This document shows positions 15,206 through 24,955 of a DNA stretch of 64,000 nt, piece by piece. A model generated the notes under the pieces. The model was not told where the DNA came from and did not search any database. It saw only the letters and a list, made by a program, of their open reading frames with translations. The translations under genes and the position numbers were made by a program. Where the stretch lies: NCBI RefSeq assembly GCF_013256425.1, contig NZ_CP053906.1:1-64000 (forward strand), written 5' to 3'. Each line of letters opens with the position of its first letter. The first letter of the stretch is position 1. This stretch comes from Hymenobacter sp. BRD67. Lineage in GTDB: Bacteria > Bacteroidota > Bacteroidia > Cytophagales > Hymenobacteraceae.

Positions 15206-17320
15206 CTGACGGGGGCCACGGCGGTAAGCTTCAACGGCATCAACGCCACCACCTTCAGCGTGGTGAACGCCACGACCGTAACGGCCACCGTGCCGGCCGG
15301 GGCCACGAGCGGCAACGTAACGGTCACAACGCCGGGCGGCACCAGCAACGGGGTGCTCTTCACCGTAACCTTCCCCGACCTTGTCGTGAGCACGAGCGGG
15401 CAGACGGTGGCGGCGGGCACCTACAACTCCATCACCGTCAATAGCGGCGGGGTGGCGACGCTGGGCGGCGCCGTAACGGTAAACACGAGCACGACCATTA
15501 ACAGCGGCGGTACGCTCAATACGAACTGCCAGCCCCTGACCGGAGCGGCCACGTTTACACTGGCGGCCGGCGGCACACTCGGCATCTGCGACGCGGCCGG
15601 CCTCACGGCTACCGGCAGCACAGGGGCGGTACAAACCACGGGTACCCGCTCGTTTAGCCCCGATGCGAGCTATGTGTACAACGGCAGCACCACTACCCAG
15701 GTAACGGGCGCGGGCCTGCCCGGCCAGGTGCGCAACCTGACCACCACCAACCCGCAGTTTCTGACCCTGAGCCAAGCCCTGCGCGTGGCCCAGGTGCTGA
15801 CCGTGGGCGGCAGCGGCAACCTCGTGACCAACGGGCAGGCCCTGACCCTGCTCAGCAGCAGTGCCGGCACGGCCCTGCTCGTGAACAGCAACACGGGCAT
15901 GGTGAGCGGCAGCGTGACGGTGCAGCGCTACCTTGATGGGACGCTCAACGCCAACCTGGGCTACCGCCACCTCGCGCCGCCCGTGAGCGGGCAGACGGTC
16001 GCGGCCTTTGCCAGCGGCGGCAGCGCGCAGGTAGTAAACCCGGCCTACAACAGCAGCCCCACCCCGGCCAGCACGCCGACCTTCCCCACCGTATTTGGCT
16101 ACGACCAAAGCCGGCTGGCCTCGGCCACCAACAACCTGAGCGCCTTTGACAAGGGGTGGTACTCGCCGACCAGCCTGAGCGACAACCTCCCGGTCGGTGC
16201 CGGCTACACGGTGCAGGCCACGGGCGGGCAAACGCTGAGTTTCACCGGGGCGGTGGCCAGCTATGTGATGCCCGTGTCCTTCAACCTGAGCCGCGGCGCG
16301 GACCCAGCCGCCGGCTGGGCCTTGGTGGGCAACCCCTTCCCCTCGCCGCTCGATTTCAGCGCCATCCCGTCGAATCAGTTCAGCAACGTAGGCCAGTCGA
16401 TGTACGTGTTCCAGAGCAGCGGGCAGTATGCGGGCAGCTACCGCTCCTACGTCAACGGCGTGGGCGGGGGTAACCCGCTCATCGGGATGGGCCAGGCCTT
16501 TTTCGTGCGGGTGAGCACCGGGCAAGCCACCGGCCGCCTGTCGATAGGGAATGCCAGCCGCGTAACCAGCTACGGCCAGCAGGTGGCCGTGCAGCGCACC
16601 GGCGCCGACCCGCGCCCGCTGGTGCAGCTCACCCTGGGCGGCGCTGACACCACGGACGAATTATATGCCTACGCCCAGGCCGGGGCCACGCCGGCCTTTG
16701 ACGGGGCGTATGACGCCTATAAGCTCAGCAACCCCACCGGCCTGAACTTGAGCAGCCTCAGCCCCGATGGCCAGCGCCTGAGCGTGGACGGGCGCGGCGA
16801 GTGGACCGCGGCTACAGTGCTGCCGCTGCAAGTGGGCGTGCCCACCGCGGGCAGCTATACGCTCACGGCCGCGCAGCTGAGCAACCTGCCCGCAGGCCTG
16901 ACGGCGTACTTGCGCGACGCCGAGACGGGCCAGAGCCTAGCCCTGACGCCGGGTACGAGCTACCGCTTCAGTGTGTCGGCTGCCCAGGCGCAGGCCCTGC
17001 TAACCGGGCGCTTCACGCTGCAATTCAGCGCGCCGGCGCCGTTGGCAACGGCGCCGGCCCAGTTGGCTGCGCAGGTGAGCGTGTTTCCCAACCCGGCCCG
17101 CGAGCAGGCCAGCGTGCGGGTGCCCGCCGTGCCCGGCGCCAGCCAGGTACGGGCCGAACTACTGAACGCGCTGGGCCAAGTGGTGCTGCGCCAGCAGGCT
17201 AGCCTGCCGGCCAGTGGCACGACGCTGACGCTGCCCACCGCCGAGCTGGCCGCGGGGGTGTACGTGCTGCGCCTGACGGCGGGCGAGACGACCGTGACCA
17301 AGCGCCTGACGCTGCAATAA
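15206..17320 (+). CDS. Secreted protein C-terminal part with IPT/TIG and T9SS sorting domains
   Basis: This is the continuation of the preceding propeller gene in a shifted frame. It opens in an IPT/TIG immunoglobulin-like fold (GTGLTGATAVSFNGINATTF through TVTTPGG). A beta-rich stretch with repeated G-S-G-G-T-L segments and a long unrecognised region follow. The end is a type A T9SS sorting domain (VSVFPNPAREQASVRVP, LLNALGQVVLRQQ, LAAGVYVLRLTAG, KRLTLQ). The sorting tail predicts export by the type IX system and anchoring at the outer membrane surface. The nominal coding start lies inside the IPT domain and is not a real start. A terminator follows at 17329. Confidence 0.78.
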   Translation: MTGATAVSFNGINATTFSVVNATTVTATVPAGATSGNVTVTTPGGTSNGVLFTVTFPDLVVSTSGQTVAAGTYNSITVNSGGVATLGGAVTVNTSTTINSGGTLNTNCQPLTGAATFTLAAGGTLGICDAAGLTATGSTGAVQTTGTRSFSPDASYVYNGSTTTQVTGAGLPGQVRNLTTTNPQFLTLSQALRVAQVLTVGGSGNLVTNGQALTLLSSSAGTALLVNSNTGMVSGSVTVQRYLDGTLNANLGYRHLAPPVSGQTVAAFASGGSAQVVNPAYNSSPTPASTPTFPTVFGYDQSRLASATNNLSAFDKGWYSPTSLSDNLPVGAGYTVQATGGQTLSFTGAVASYVMPVSFNLSRGADPAAGWALVGNPFPSPLDFSAIPSNQFSNVGQSMYVFQSSGQYAGSYRSYVNGVGGGNPLIGMGQAFFVRVSTGQATGRLSIGNASRVTSYGQQVAVQRTGADPRPLVQLTLGGADTTDELYAYAQAGATPAFDGAYDAYKLSNPTGLNLSSLSPDGQRLSVDGRGEWTAATVLPLQVGVPTAGSYTLTAAQLSNLPAGLTAYLRDAETGQSLALTPGTSYRFSVSAAQAQALLTGRFTLQFSAPAPLATAPAQLAAQVSVFPNPAREQASVRVPAVPGASQVRAELLNALGQVVLRQQASLPASGTTLTLPTAELAAGVYVLRLTAGETTVTKRLTLQ

Positions 17321-17328
17321 TGTAACCC

Positions 17329-17364
17329 GGCCGGCGCCGCACCCAATGGGGCCGGCCACTTTTT
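17329..17364 (+). terminator. Intrinsic terminator after the secreted protein gene
   Basis: GGCCGGC at 17329-17335 pairs with GCCGGCC at 17351-17357, followed by ACTTTTT. It lies within ten bases of the stop codon. Confidence 0.6.
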
Positions 17365-17374
17365 AGCTTCCTTT

Positions 17375-17568
17375 ATGAAACCCGTTTTGCTACTTTTCCT
17401 GCTGCTGGGCGTGGTCACGCTTAGCAGCCACGCCCAGGCCCCTAGTTCGGGCGGCCCCACGCCGCAGGCCGACCCACGGCCGTGCCCCTTGATGGGGGTG
17501 CTTCGCTGCTGCTAGCCTCGGGCGTGGCCTATGGCCTCAAACGCCTGCGCGACCGGCGCCGGGCCTAG
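17375..17568 (+). pseudogene. Small PID-CTERM-like surface protein, frameshifted
   Basis: The frame opens MKPVLLLFLLLGVVTLSSHA as a signal peptide and then, after about residue 33, switches frame to read TAVPLDGGASLLLASGVAYG followed by LKRLRDRRRA and stop. P-L-D-G-G followed by a hydrophobic segment and a basic tail is the PID-CTERM type of C-terminal sorting signal found in Bacteroidota. A one-base loss near 17470 explains the break. The whole mature protein would be only about 40 residues. It sits between two terminators, so it is probably its own transcript. Confidence 0.55.
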
Positions 17569-17593
17569 TACTCGCCGCTCCGCTGGAGGTTAC

Positions 17594-17631
17594 AAAAAGC
17601 GCTCGCTGGCTTCGGCCGGCGGGCGCTTTTT
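17594..17631 (+). terminator. Strong hairpin terminator
   Basis: AAAAAGCGC and GCGCTTTTT bracket a further CGCTGGC/GCCGGCG stem with a short TTCG loop. The hairpin is symmetric and can work on both strands. Bases 17632-18148 after it show no gene; they should contain the promoter of the response regulator. Confidence 0.65.
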
Positions 17632-18148
17632 GCCTGCGCACCTAGCTGGGTGTGCAATACGGCCATCCTTTAGCAGAAAAGAGCTAAGTGCATGTTAAGG
17701 ACATATTAGATGTGATAGGTAATTGGTTTATAGTCAGGCGTGACTTCCACTTAGTTCAAAAGCCAGATTCAATAAACCAAGTGGCTGTTTCTTCTTGGAC
17801 TGCCTTTCTGAACCAGTCAAACTGAAGCAATTGGTGTAGTGGGCCACAGCATATAAAGGGCCAATAAGTTTGCTCCTTTTGGGGTCTAGTGGTCACCTGC
17901 TTTCTACTAAGCAGACGGTCAGCTGCGGAGTTGCTGCCCGTTCCTACTCGTTGCGGCCGATCTGCTACTTCCGGAAGCGGCCAGGTGAGTCACTGCCGGG
18001 CCATTGCTTAGGCGTCGGGACGCGGCTGGCTAGTGGCGGGTGACGCAGGAGCGGCCGCCGCGCTAGGTCACGGACTAGCCCAGGCAAGCCACTCGTATGA
18101 TTCTTTTGTGCTGTACCCCTGGGGGCTGAGGATCGCTACCTTTGCCCA

Positions 18149-18802
18149 ATGTCCGCGCCCCTACCTATTCTGCTCATTGAGGACCAGCCCGTCATCCGGC
18201 AGGCGCTGGCCGAGTACTTGGCCGCGCAGCCCGAGTTCGACTGCGTGCTGGTGGCCGACTCGGTGGAGGACTTTCTGCGCCGGCTGCCGGCGGAGCTGGC
18301 CGGACCGGTGCTGGTGCTCAGCGACATTGGCCTGCCCGGCCGCTCGGGCATTGAGGGACTGCCCCTCATTCGGCAGCGCCTGCCCCAGGCCCAGGTGCTG
18401 ATGCTGAGCGTGTACACCGACGCGGCGCGCGTGTTCGAAGCTATTTGCGCCGGGGCCGTGGGCTACTTGGTCAAGAGCCTGCCGCTGCCCCAGCTCAAAA
18501 TTCACCTGCTTGATGTGGCCGCCGGCGGCTCGCCCATGAGCCCGCAGGTGGCGCGCCACGTGCTGGAAGCATTCCAGCGCCAGCCCCCGGTGCGGGTGGC
18601 GGCCACGCCCGCGGCCCGCCTCACGCCCCGCGAGGAGGAAATTGTCGCGGCTGTGGAGCAGGGCTTGAGCTACAAAATGGTGGCTGAGCGCTACGGCCTG
18701 AGCACGGCCACGGTGAAAAACCACATCCGGGCCGTGTACCGCAAGCTCGAAATCAACAGCAAGGGCGAGCTGCTGGCTCTTGCCCTGCAGCGGCGCGGGT
18801 AA
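18149..18802 (+). CDS. NarL/FixJ-type response regulator
   Basis: This 217-aa protein has an N-terminal receiver domain: acidic pair in LLIEDQP, phospho-acceptor Asp in LVLSDIGLPGRSG, and conserved Lys in GYLVKSLP. The C-terminal LuxR helix-turn-helix spans about residues 152-212 (LTPREEEIVAAVEQGLSYKM, then ATVKNHIRAVYRKLEINSK). It is probably phosphorylated by the histidine kinase encoded at 22740, with which it brackets the large secreted protein gene, and it likely controls that gene. A broken second copy of its C-terminus lies at 13855 in front of the other secreted protein. Confidence 0.88.
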   Translation: MSAPLPILLIEDQPVIRQALAEYLAAQPEFDCVLVADSVEDFLRRLPAELAGPVLVLSDIGLPGRSGIEGLPLIRQRLPQAQVLMLSVYTDAARVFEAICAGAVGYLVKSLPLPQLKIHLLDVAAGGSPMSPQVARHVLEAFQRQPPVRVAATPAARLTPREEEIVAAVEQGLSYKMVAERYGLSTATVKNHIRAVYRKLEINSKGELLALALQRRG

Positions 18803-18923
18803 GCGCGGGTGTAGTCCTTTTGTGCCATAGCGCCGCGTGGCCGTGCTGCCGAGCTTTGTAGGCGCTAGCAGCGGCCTAGCCAGCGGCGTTTGTATTTCCC
18901 TGCTCTCTTTTTTTCTGCCTCCT

Positions 18924-21900
18924 ATGGCACACCTCTTCCTTCCTACTGCCCTTTCCCAACAAGGTGCCCGCTGGCTGGCGGCCGGCCTGACGGCGCTAGC
19001 CCTGCTGCTGGCCCCGGCCGGCGCAGCCCTGGCCCAAACCACCACCTTTAACTACACCGGCGGCACCCAGACCTACACCGTGCCGGCGGGTGCAACCGCT
19101 ATTCAGGTAGTGGTGGCAGGCGCATCGTCGGGCACCTACGGCGCGGTTAATGCTGTGGTGGGGGCGCAAGTAACGGCTACGATACTCGTGACGCCGGGCG
19201 AGTTGCTGAGTGTGGTGGTAGGGGCCAGCCGGGGAGCCAGGCCGGGGGCTACAACGGCGGCGGTAACAGCACCGGCGGCACCGGCGGCGGCGGCGGGGGC
19301 ACCGACATCCGGCGGACAAACGGCACGAGAACCGACGACGTCTCGGCCGCGCGCAATGCCTTGGTGGTGGCCGGGGCGGTGGCGGCAGCCAGTTCGCCAA
19401 CGCTGCGCAAGGCGGGGCGGGGGCCTGCCCAGCGGCGCTAACGGCGCGACTAATAATTGTACCAAAGGCGGCTACGGCGGCACCCAATCGGGCGCCGGCT
19501 CCGGGTCCTATAATGGCACGATAGGCACCGGCGGCTACGGCGGCTCCTACAACGGGGTTGGCTCGCCGGGCGGGGGCGGCGGCTACTACGGCGGGGGTAG
19601 CGGGTATCTTGCTTATTGCTCGGGGTCCTTTGGATTTGGCGGCAGCACCTACGCGGGCGGCGGGGGTGGAGGCTCCTCGTGGACTACGGCTACGGCTACC
19701 GGCGTAAGCTACGTAGCGGCTCCCATCGGCAATGGCTCGGTCACTATCAGGGCCACGGTGCCCAGCTTGGCGACTTTTGCTCCAAACCCGGGCAGCATAG
19801 GCCAGGCGGTTACGCTCACGGGCAGCAACCTAGCGGGCGTCACGTCGCTTCTGGTGAACGGCGTAGATGCGACGGCCAGCATTACCAACAACACGGCTAC
19901 CAGCCTCACCTTCCGCGTGCCCGCTGCCACGCCGGCCACGGGCACCACTACGCTCACCACGGCCACGGGCGTGGCCACCAGTACGGCGTTTACGGTGGTC
20001 CCTCAATCCAACAACGCGCTGGCCTTTAACGGCACGAATAATTACGTGAGCCTGCCCTATCTGACCCCAGTGCCGCTGGGCAACAGCGCCTACACCCTCG
20101 AAGCGTGGATAAAGCCCACCAGCATGGGCGTCTACGGCATCATTGGCTGGGGCAACTACGGCATCACCAATCAGGCGACTGCCCTGCGGCTGGACCCGGC
20201 CAATGGCGGCTCTGTCCGCAACTACTGGTGGGCCAACGACCTGATGGTAACGACGGGCAACCTAGCCGACGGCAAGTGGCACCACGTGGCGGCCACCTTC
20301 GACGGCACGACCCGCACCATCTACGTGGACGGGGTGCTGAAAGGCAGCGACACGCCCAGCGGCCACAACGTGCCTAATGCCGCTAATCTGCGTATTGGCT
20401 CGACCAGCGTGGCGACGGCCAACAACCCACCCACCGGCCTCGGCACGGGCGAATATTTCCCCGGTAGCCTTGACGAGGTGCGCATCTACAACGTGGGGCT
20501 GACCCAGGCCCAGGTGCAGGCCGATATGTTCAGCGCCAGCGGTGCGGCGGCTGTGCCAGCCAGCCAGGTGTACTACGCCAACTTCGACCAGGGCATCGCC
20601 GGAGGCAACAATGTCGGCTTGACCAGCCTGCCCGACCTGAGCGGCAACAACAGCACCGGCACGCTCACCAACTTCGCCCTGACCGGCACCACGAGCAACT
20701 GGGTGCGCAGCTTCCCGACCATCACCGGTATCAGCCCCAACACGGGCAAGTCGGGCACGAGTGTGACGGTAACCGGCACCAACCTGACCGACGCCACGGG
20801 CTTTGCCTTCAACGGGCTGGCCTCGGCCAGCTTCACCACGCCTACCAACGACCTGACGGCCACCGCCACGGCCCCGGTGGGCGTGCTGACCGGGCCGCTG
20901 AGCCTGAGCGCAGCCACGCTCACGCGCTACAACGGGCCGGTCTTTACGTTGGTTAATGACCTGGTGGTAACGACCACCACCCCCATCGCGGCCGACAGCT
21001 ACAGCAGTATCACCGTCAACAGCCCCGGCGTGGGCACGCTGGCCGGCAACGTGACGGTGAGCGGCAGCACGACCGTGGGCAGCGGCGGCACGCTTAACGA
21101 CGGCTGCTTCGTGCTCGGCGGCCCCAGCAGCTTTACGCTGGCGGCGGGCGGCACGCTGGGCATTTGCAGTGGCCAGGGCATCAGCGCCGCGCCGGCCGCC
21201 ACGGGCAGCATCCAGAACACGGGCGCCCGCTCGTTTTCCACCGACGCGCTCTACACTTACACTGGCACGGCGGCCCAGGTAACGGGCTCGGGCCTGCCGG
21301 CCACCGTGCGCACGCTCACGCTCCGCAACGCGGCCGGCCTCACGCTCACGGGCGCGCTCACGACGGCCACCAGCGCCGTGAGTTTGACCACCGGCGTGCT
21401 GAGCACGGGCGCGGGCGCCCTCACCCTGGGCCCGGCGGCCACGCTCAGCGAGACGGCTACGGGCTACCTGACGGGCACGGCGCAGACGACGCGCAACCTG
21501 AGCACGGCCGGCGCTCCCGAAACCTTCGGCGGGCTGGGCCTGCGCCTGACGCCCAGCGGGGCCACGCTGCCCGGCTCCACGCTGGTGGTACGCACCACCG
21601 GCGTGGCCCGCGCCGGGGTCGGCTCTAGCCAGAGCGTGCTCCGTAACTACGACATCCGCCCCACCCAGACTACGGGCCTGAGTGTAGACTTGACCCTGAC
21701 TTTCCGCGACGACGAGCGCAATGGTATTGCGGCCGCTAACCTGCGCCTGTTCAAGAGCGACGATGCGGGGGCCACCTGGCAGGGGCAGCCGGCCACCATC
21801 AGCCCCACCGCCGCCAGCGGCAGCCAGCCCACTACTTATTCGGCCAGCCTGGTCAGGGTCAGCAACTTCAGCCTCTGGACGCTGGGCAACTCGGCCAACC

Positions 21901-22427
21901 CGCTGCCCGTGCAACTCGTCGCCTTCACGGCCCAGGCCGAGGGCCGCGGCGCCCGCCTGCGCTGGCGCACGGCCTCGGAGCTGAACAACGCCTACTTCAC
22001 CGTCGAGGCCAGCGCCGACGGGGTAAACTTTAGCGCCGTGGGCCAGGTGCCCGGCCACGGCACGACGGCGCTGCCCCAGCAGTACACCTACTTCGACGCC
22101 GAGCTGAGCCGCTATGGCGCCCTAGCTGTGTACTACCGCCTGCGGCAGGTAGACGACAACGGGCAGCGCACCTACTCGCCCGTGCAGGTAGTGACCGTGC
22201 CAGCGGCCGGCCTGCTGAGCCTGACACCCAACCCGGTGCCGACCGATGCGGCGGCCCGGCTGGTTGGCGCCGCGCCCGGCGCCGAGGTGCAGGTGTTTGA
22301 CGCCGTGGGCCGACGCGTGCTCCTGACCCTGGCCGACGCAGCGGGCGTGGCCCGGCTAGCCTTGCCGGCGGGCCTCTACCTGGTGCGGGCCGGCACGGCC
22401 CCGGCCTTGCGCCTAGTGGTGGAGTAA
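18924..22427 (+). CDS. Large secreted protein with LamG-like, IPT/TIG and T9SS sorting domains
   Basis: This protein of about 1,167 residues begins with a signal peptide (ARWLAAGLTALALLLAPAGA, cleaved after ALAQ) nearly the same as that of the 14109 gene. A glycine-rich region covers about residues 95-265. IPT/TIG domains follow (PGSIGQAVTLTGSNLAG and PNTGKSGTSVTVTGTNLTDA), with a LamG/concanavalin-like domain between them (YTLEAWIKPTSMG, KWHHVAATFDG, LDEVRIYNVGLT). The end is a T9SS sorting tail (LSLTPNPVPTDAAARL to LRLVVE). It should be a surface adhesin or glycan-binding protein. Between about 19225 and 19440 the glycine-rich pattern moves through other frames and returns, so two or more compensating indels are likely there. 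Confidence 0.82.
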   Translation: MAHLFLPTALSQQGARWLAAGLTALALLLAPAGAALAQTTTFNYTGGTQTYTVPAGATAIQVVVAGASSGTYGAVNAVVGAQVTATILVTPGELLSVVVGASRGARPGATTAAVTAPAAPAAAAGAPTSGGQTAREPTTSRPRAMPWWWPGRWRQPVRQRCARRGGGLPSGANGATNNCTKGGYGGTQSGAGSGSYNGTIGTGGYGGSYNGVGSPGGGGGYYGGGSGYLAYCSGSFGFGGSTYAGGGGGGSSWTTATATGVSYVAAPIGNGSVTIRATVPSLATFAPNPGSIGQAVTLTGSNLAGVTSLLVNGVDATASITNNTATSLTFRVPAATPATGTTTLTTATGVATSTAFTVVPQSNNALAFNGTNNYVSLPYLTPVPLGNSAYTLEAWIKPTSMGVYGIIGWGNYGITNQATALRLDPANGGSVRNYWWANDLMVTTGNLADGKWHHVAATFDGTTRTIYVDGVLKGSDTPSGHNVPNAANLRIGSTSVATANNPPTGLGTGEYFPGSLDEVRIYNVGLTQAQVQADMFSASGAAAVPASQVYYANFDQGIAGGNNVGLTSLPDLSGNNSTGTLTNFALTGTTSNWVRSFPTITGISPNTGKSGTSVTVTGTNLTDATGFAFNGLASASFTTPTNDLTATATAPVGVLTGPLSLSAATLTRYNGPVFTLVNDLVVTTTTPIAADSYSSITVNSPGVGTLAGNVTVSGSTTVGSGGTLNDGCFVLGGPSSFTLAAGGTLGICSGQGISAAPAATGSIQNTGARSFSTDALYTYTGTAAQVTGSGLPATVRTLTLRNAAGLTLTGALTTATSAVSLTTGVLSTGAGALTLGPAATLSETATGYLTGTAQTTRNLSTAGAPETFGGLGLRLTPSGATLPGSTLVVRTTGVARAGVGSSQSVLRNYDIRPTQTTGLSVDLTLTFRDDERNGIAAANLRLFKSDDAGATWQGQPATISPTAASGSQPTTYSASLVRVSNFSLWTLGNSANPLPVQLVAFTAQAEGRGARLRWRTASELNNAYFTVEASADGVNFSAVGQVPGHGTTALPQQYTYFDAELSRYGALAVYYRLRQVDDNGQRTYSPVQVVTVPAAGLLSLTPNPVPTDAAARLVGAAPGAEVQVFDAVGRRVLLTLADAAGVARLALPAGLYLVRAGTAPALRLVVE

Positions 22428-22449
22428 GCTTATTGCTTTCCCATGTTTA

Positions 22450-22483
22450 AGCCCCCGTCGTCGGTTGGCGGCGGCGGCTTTTT
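22450..22483 (+). terminator. Intrinsic terminator after the large secreted protein
   Basis: AGCCCCCGTCG pairs imperfectly with CGGCGGCGGCT around TCGGTTGG and is followed by five T. It starts 23 bases after the stop codon. Confidence 0.5.
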
Positions 22484-22739
22484 GCGGGGCGGTGGGGAGG
22501 AACCGGCCCCTGGCCGCTCCCGCGCTGAACGCGTTACTGCTTCAGCCATTGGGCCTTATGGCCCTGCCGAAGTTGGGTTGATTGCTTCCTTTCCCGGCAA
22601 TTCAGCCGACGCTCACGCCATCCGTTAGGGCTGGACGCCCAACCACCACGGCGCCGGGGCCTGGGCGGAAACGGTAGGGCAGTTGGTCTGAAGTTGCCCG
22701 GAACGCGCCCGTTGGTGTAGCTTGCAGCTTTGCTGCGTT

Positions 22740-24748
22740 ATGCTCCGCTGCTTGCTGTTCGTCTGCCTACTGCTGCTGGCTCTGGGGGCCCGCGCCCAGG
22801 TGGCCGGCCTGCCCAATCTGGCCGACACAGTCCGCACCCGCTGGGTGGACGCCGACAACACGCCCTGGCTACGCCAAATACGCTACTGGCCCCAGCCCGA
22901 GGAGCGTCCGCTGGGCTGGTGGCAGGCCCAGGTGCGGGCCCACCCCAGCCCACGCTGACGCGGGTCACGCTACTCGACCGCCTCACCGAAGCACTGGAAA
23001 TTACCGACCAGGCGGCGTCGTACGCGGCGCACCTCGAAGCCTGGCGCCTAGCGTTTCAGCTGCCCTACCCCGAGGTGCGGGCCGAGATGCTGCTGGGCCT
23101 AGCCGACTACCATGCCGAGCTGGCGCACTACGACTCGGCCGCCACCTACCTGCCCCTGGCCGAGCACCAGTTTCGGCTCGACCACAACCTGGGCGGGGTG
23201 GTGCGTTGCCTCCTTCGCCTGGGCCGCATGGCCGACTACCAGGGGCGTTACGCCGCCAGCCTGGGCTATAACCAACAGGCCCTGGCCCTGGCCACCACCG
23301 GCAACACCAACCGCTTCCGGGCCACTGCTTACCTCCAGCTGGCCACCACCTACACCCAGGTGGGCGAGTTGGCTGAAGCCCGCCGCTACCTGCTAGCCGC
23401 CCGGCAAGAAGCCGAGCAAGAGTACTACCCCGACCGCCTCAACCTGGCCCTGGGCGGGTTGGGCGAGTTGGCCCGCCAGCAGGGCCACCCCGCCGAGGCC
23501 CGCCACTTCTTTATCCGCGCCCTGGCCGTGAGCGAGCGCATCGCCGACGTGCCCACCGCTCTAAACATGCAGCTGGCCCTGGCCCGCCTGCTCGCTGACC
23601 AGGGCCAGCTGCCGGCCGCTGCCACCGCCGGCCGGCAGCTGCTCGCCCACCTCCAGGCCGCCCACTTGCTGCTGCTGGTGCCCCCGGCCCAGGCCCTGCT
23701 GGCGCAAGTGGCCCTGCGACAGGGCCGGGTGGCCGAGGCCGTGGCCTACGCCCGCCAGAGCCTGGCCGGCAGCCGACGCGCCCACCTGCTGCGCGGGGTG
23801 GCTGAGGCCAGCGCCGTGCTGGCCGACGCCTACGCCCGCCAGGGCCGCTACCCGCCCGCCCTGTTGGCCCTGCACCATTACCTCGCCGCCCACGACAGCC
23901 TGCTCGGCGAGCAGGCCCGCCGCCGCGCGGCCGTGCTCGAAAACAGCCAGCAGCAGCGCGAGCAGCGGGCCCGCATTCGGCTGCTGACCCAGCAAACCCG
24001 CTTGCAGGCCCAAACCCAGGAGGTCGCCCGCCTGCGCAGCCAGCGCACCGTGTTCGGGCTGGGCGCGGTACTGCTGCTGACTTTGCTGCTGGCCGGCGGG
24101 CTGTTCTGGCAGTACCGCCGCCGCCAAGCCGCCGCCCGGGCCATCGCCGCCGCCGACCTGCGCCAGCGCCTGGCCGCCGACCTGCACGACGACGTGGGCA
24201 GCCTGCTGACCCAGGTGAGCCTGCAAAGCAGCATACTGCGCGAGCTGGCTCCGGACGCGTCGCCCTTGCACGGCCGCCTCGACGCGCTGGCCACCACCGC
24301 CCGCTATGCCGCCCAGCAAATGACCGACGTCGTGCTCTGCCTGCATGAGCAACTGCACACGCTGCCCCAGCTACTGGCCCGCCTGCGCGACCACGCCCAC
24401 GAGGTGCTCGCCCCGGCCGAGGTAGATGTCACCTTCGCGGTGCCCGCTACCCTGCCGGCCCCCTCACTGCCCCCGGAGGTACTGCACCAGCTTTACCTCA
24501 TCTACAAGGAAGCTCTGCACAACGTTGTCAAGCACGCCCAGGCTACGCAGGTCACCGTGACGCTGACCGTGGCCGCCGCGCTGACCCTGCACGTCACCGA
24601 CGACGGGCGGGGCTACGACGGGTCCGCTCGCCCCGGCGGACAGGGTCTGCGCAACATGCAGGAGCGGGCCCGGGCCGTGGGCGGCACCGTGCGCTACTAC
24701 CCGGCAGCGCCGAGCGGCCGCACGGTCGAGGTGCAGCTGCCCCTGTAG
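22740..24748 (+). CDS. TPR sensor histidine kinase (NarX/LiaS type), frameshift near the N-terminus
   Basis: The kinase pairs with the NarL-type regulator. In one frame it opens MLRCLLFVCLLLLALGARAQ, a clear signal peptide; at about 22950 the sequence continues in another frame with tetratricopeptide repeats (LGLADYHAELAHYDSAATYL and onward to about 24000). One membrane helix (VFGLGAVLLLTLLLAGGLFW) follows. The HisKA_3 block has LHDDVGSLLTQ with the phosphorylated histidine, and the GHKL ATPase has an N-box (IYKEALHNVVKHAQA) and G-box (DDGRGYDG, GQGLRNMQER). The long frame alone also has an ATG at 22730, but that reading destroys the signal peptide, so the ATG at 22740 is preferred. Confidence 0.82.
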
Positions 24749-24955
24749 GCGGCTGCCAGCCGGGAATCAGCGGCAGCGGCTCAACTCGCTGGCCTAGTAG
24801 TCCCCGGTCGGAGCTTGCCACCGCGCGGCCGCTAACCCAGTAGCCGCTCCCTCGCCAGCAGCACGGCTTCTTTTGCGCCTGCACCATTTTCTGGCTGAAT
24901 TTAGCCACTGTGCTACCAGAATATTGTCTTGAATAGGTCGGCCCCGAAAGGTGCA

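Noticed and set aside
20262-22058. 598-aa open frame on the minus strand inside the large secreted protein gene
   Set aside because: It has an Arg/Gly/Ala-rich composition with no domains, and the plus strand carries clear LamG, IPT and T9SS domains.
22443-22628. Possible 61-aa gene after the large secreted protein
   Set aside because: It starts inside the terminator hairpin and has no family signal.
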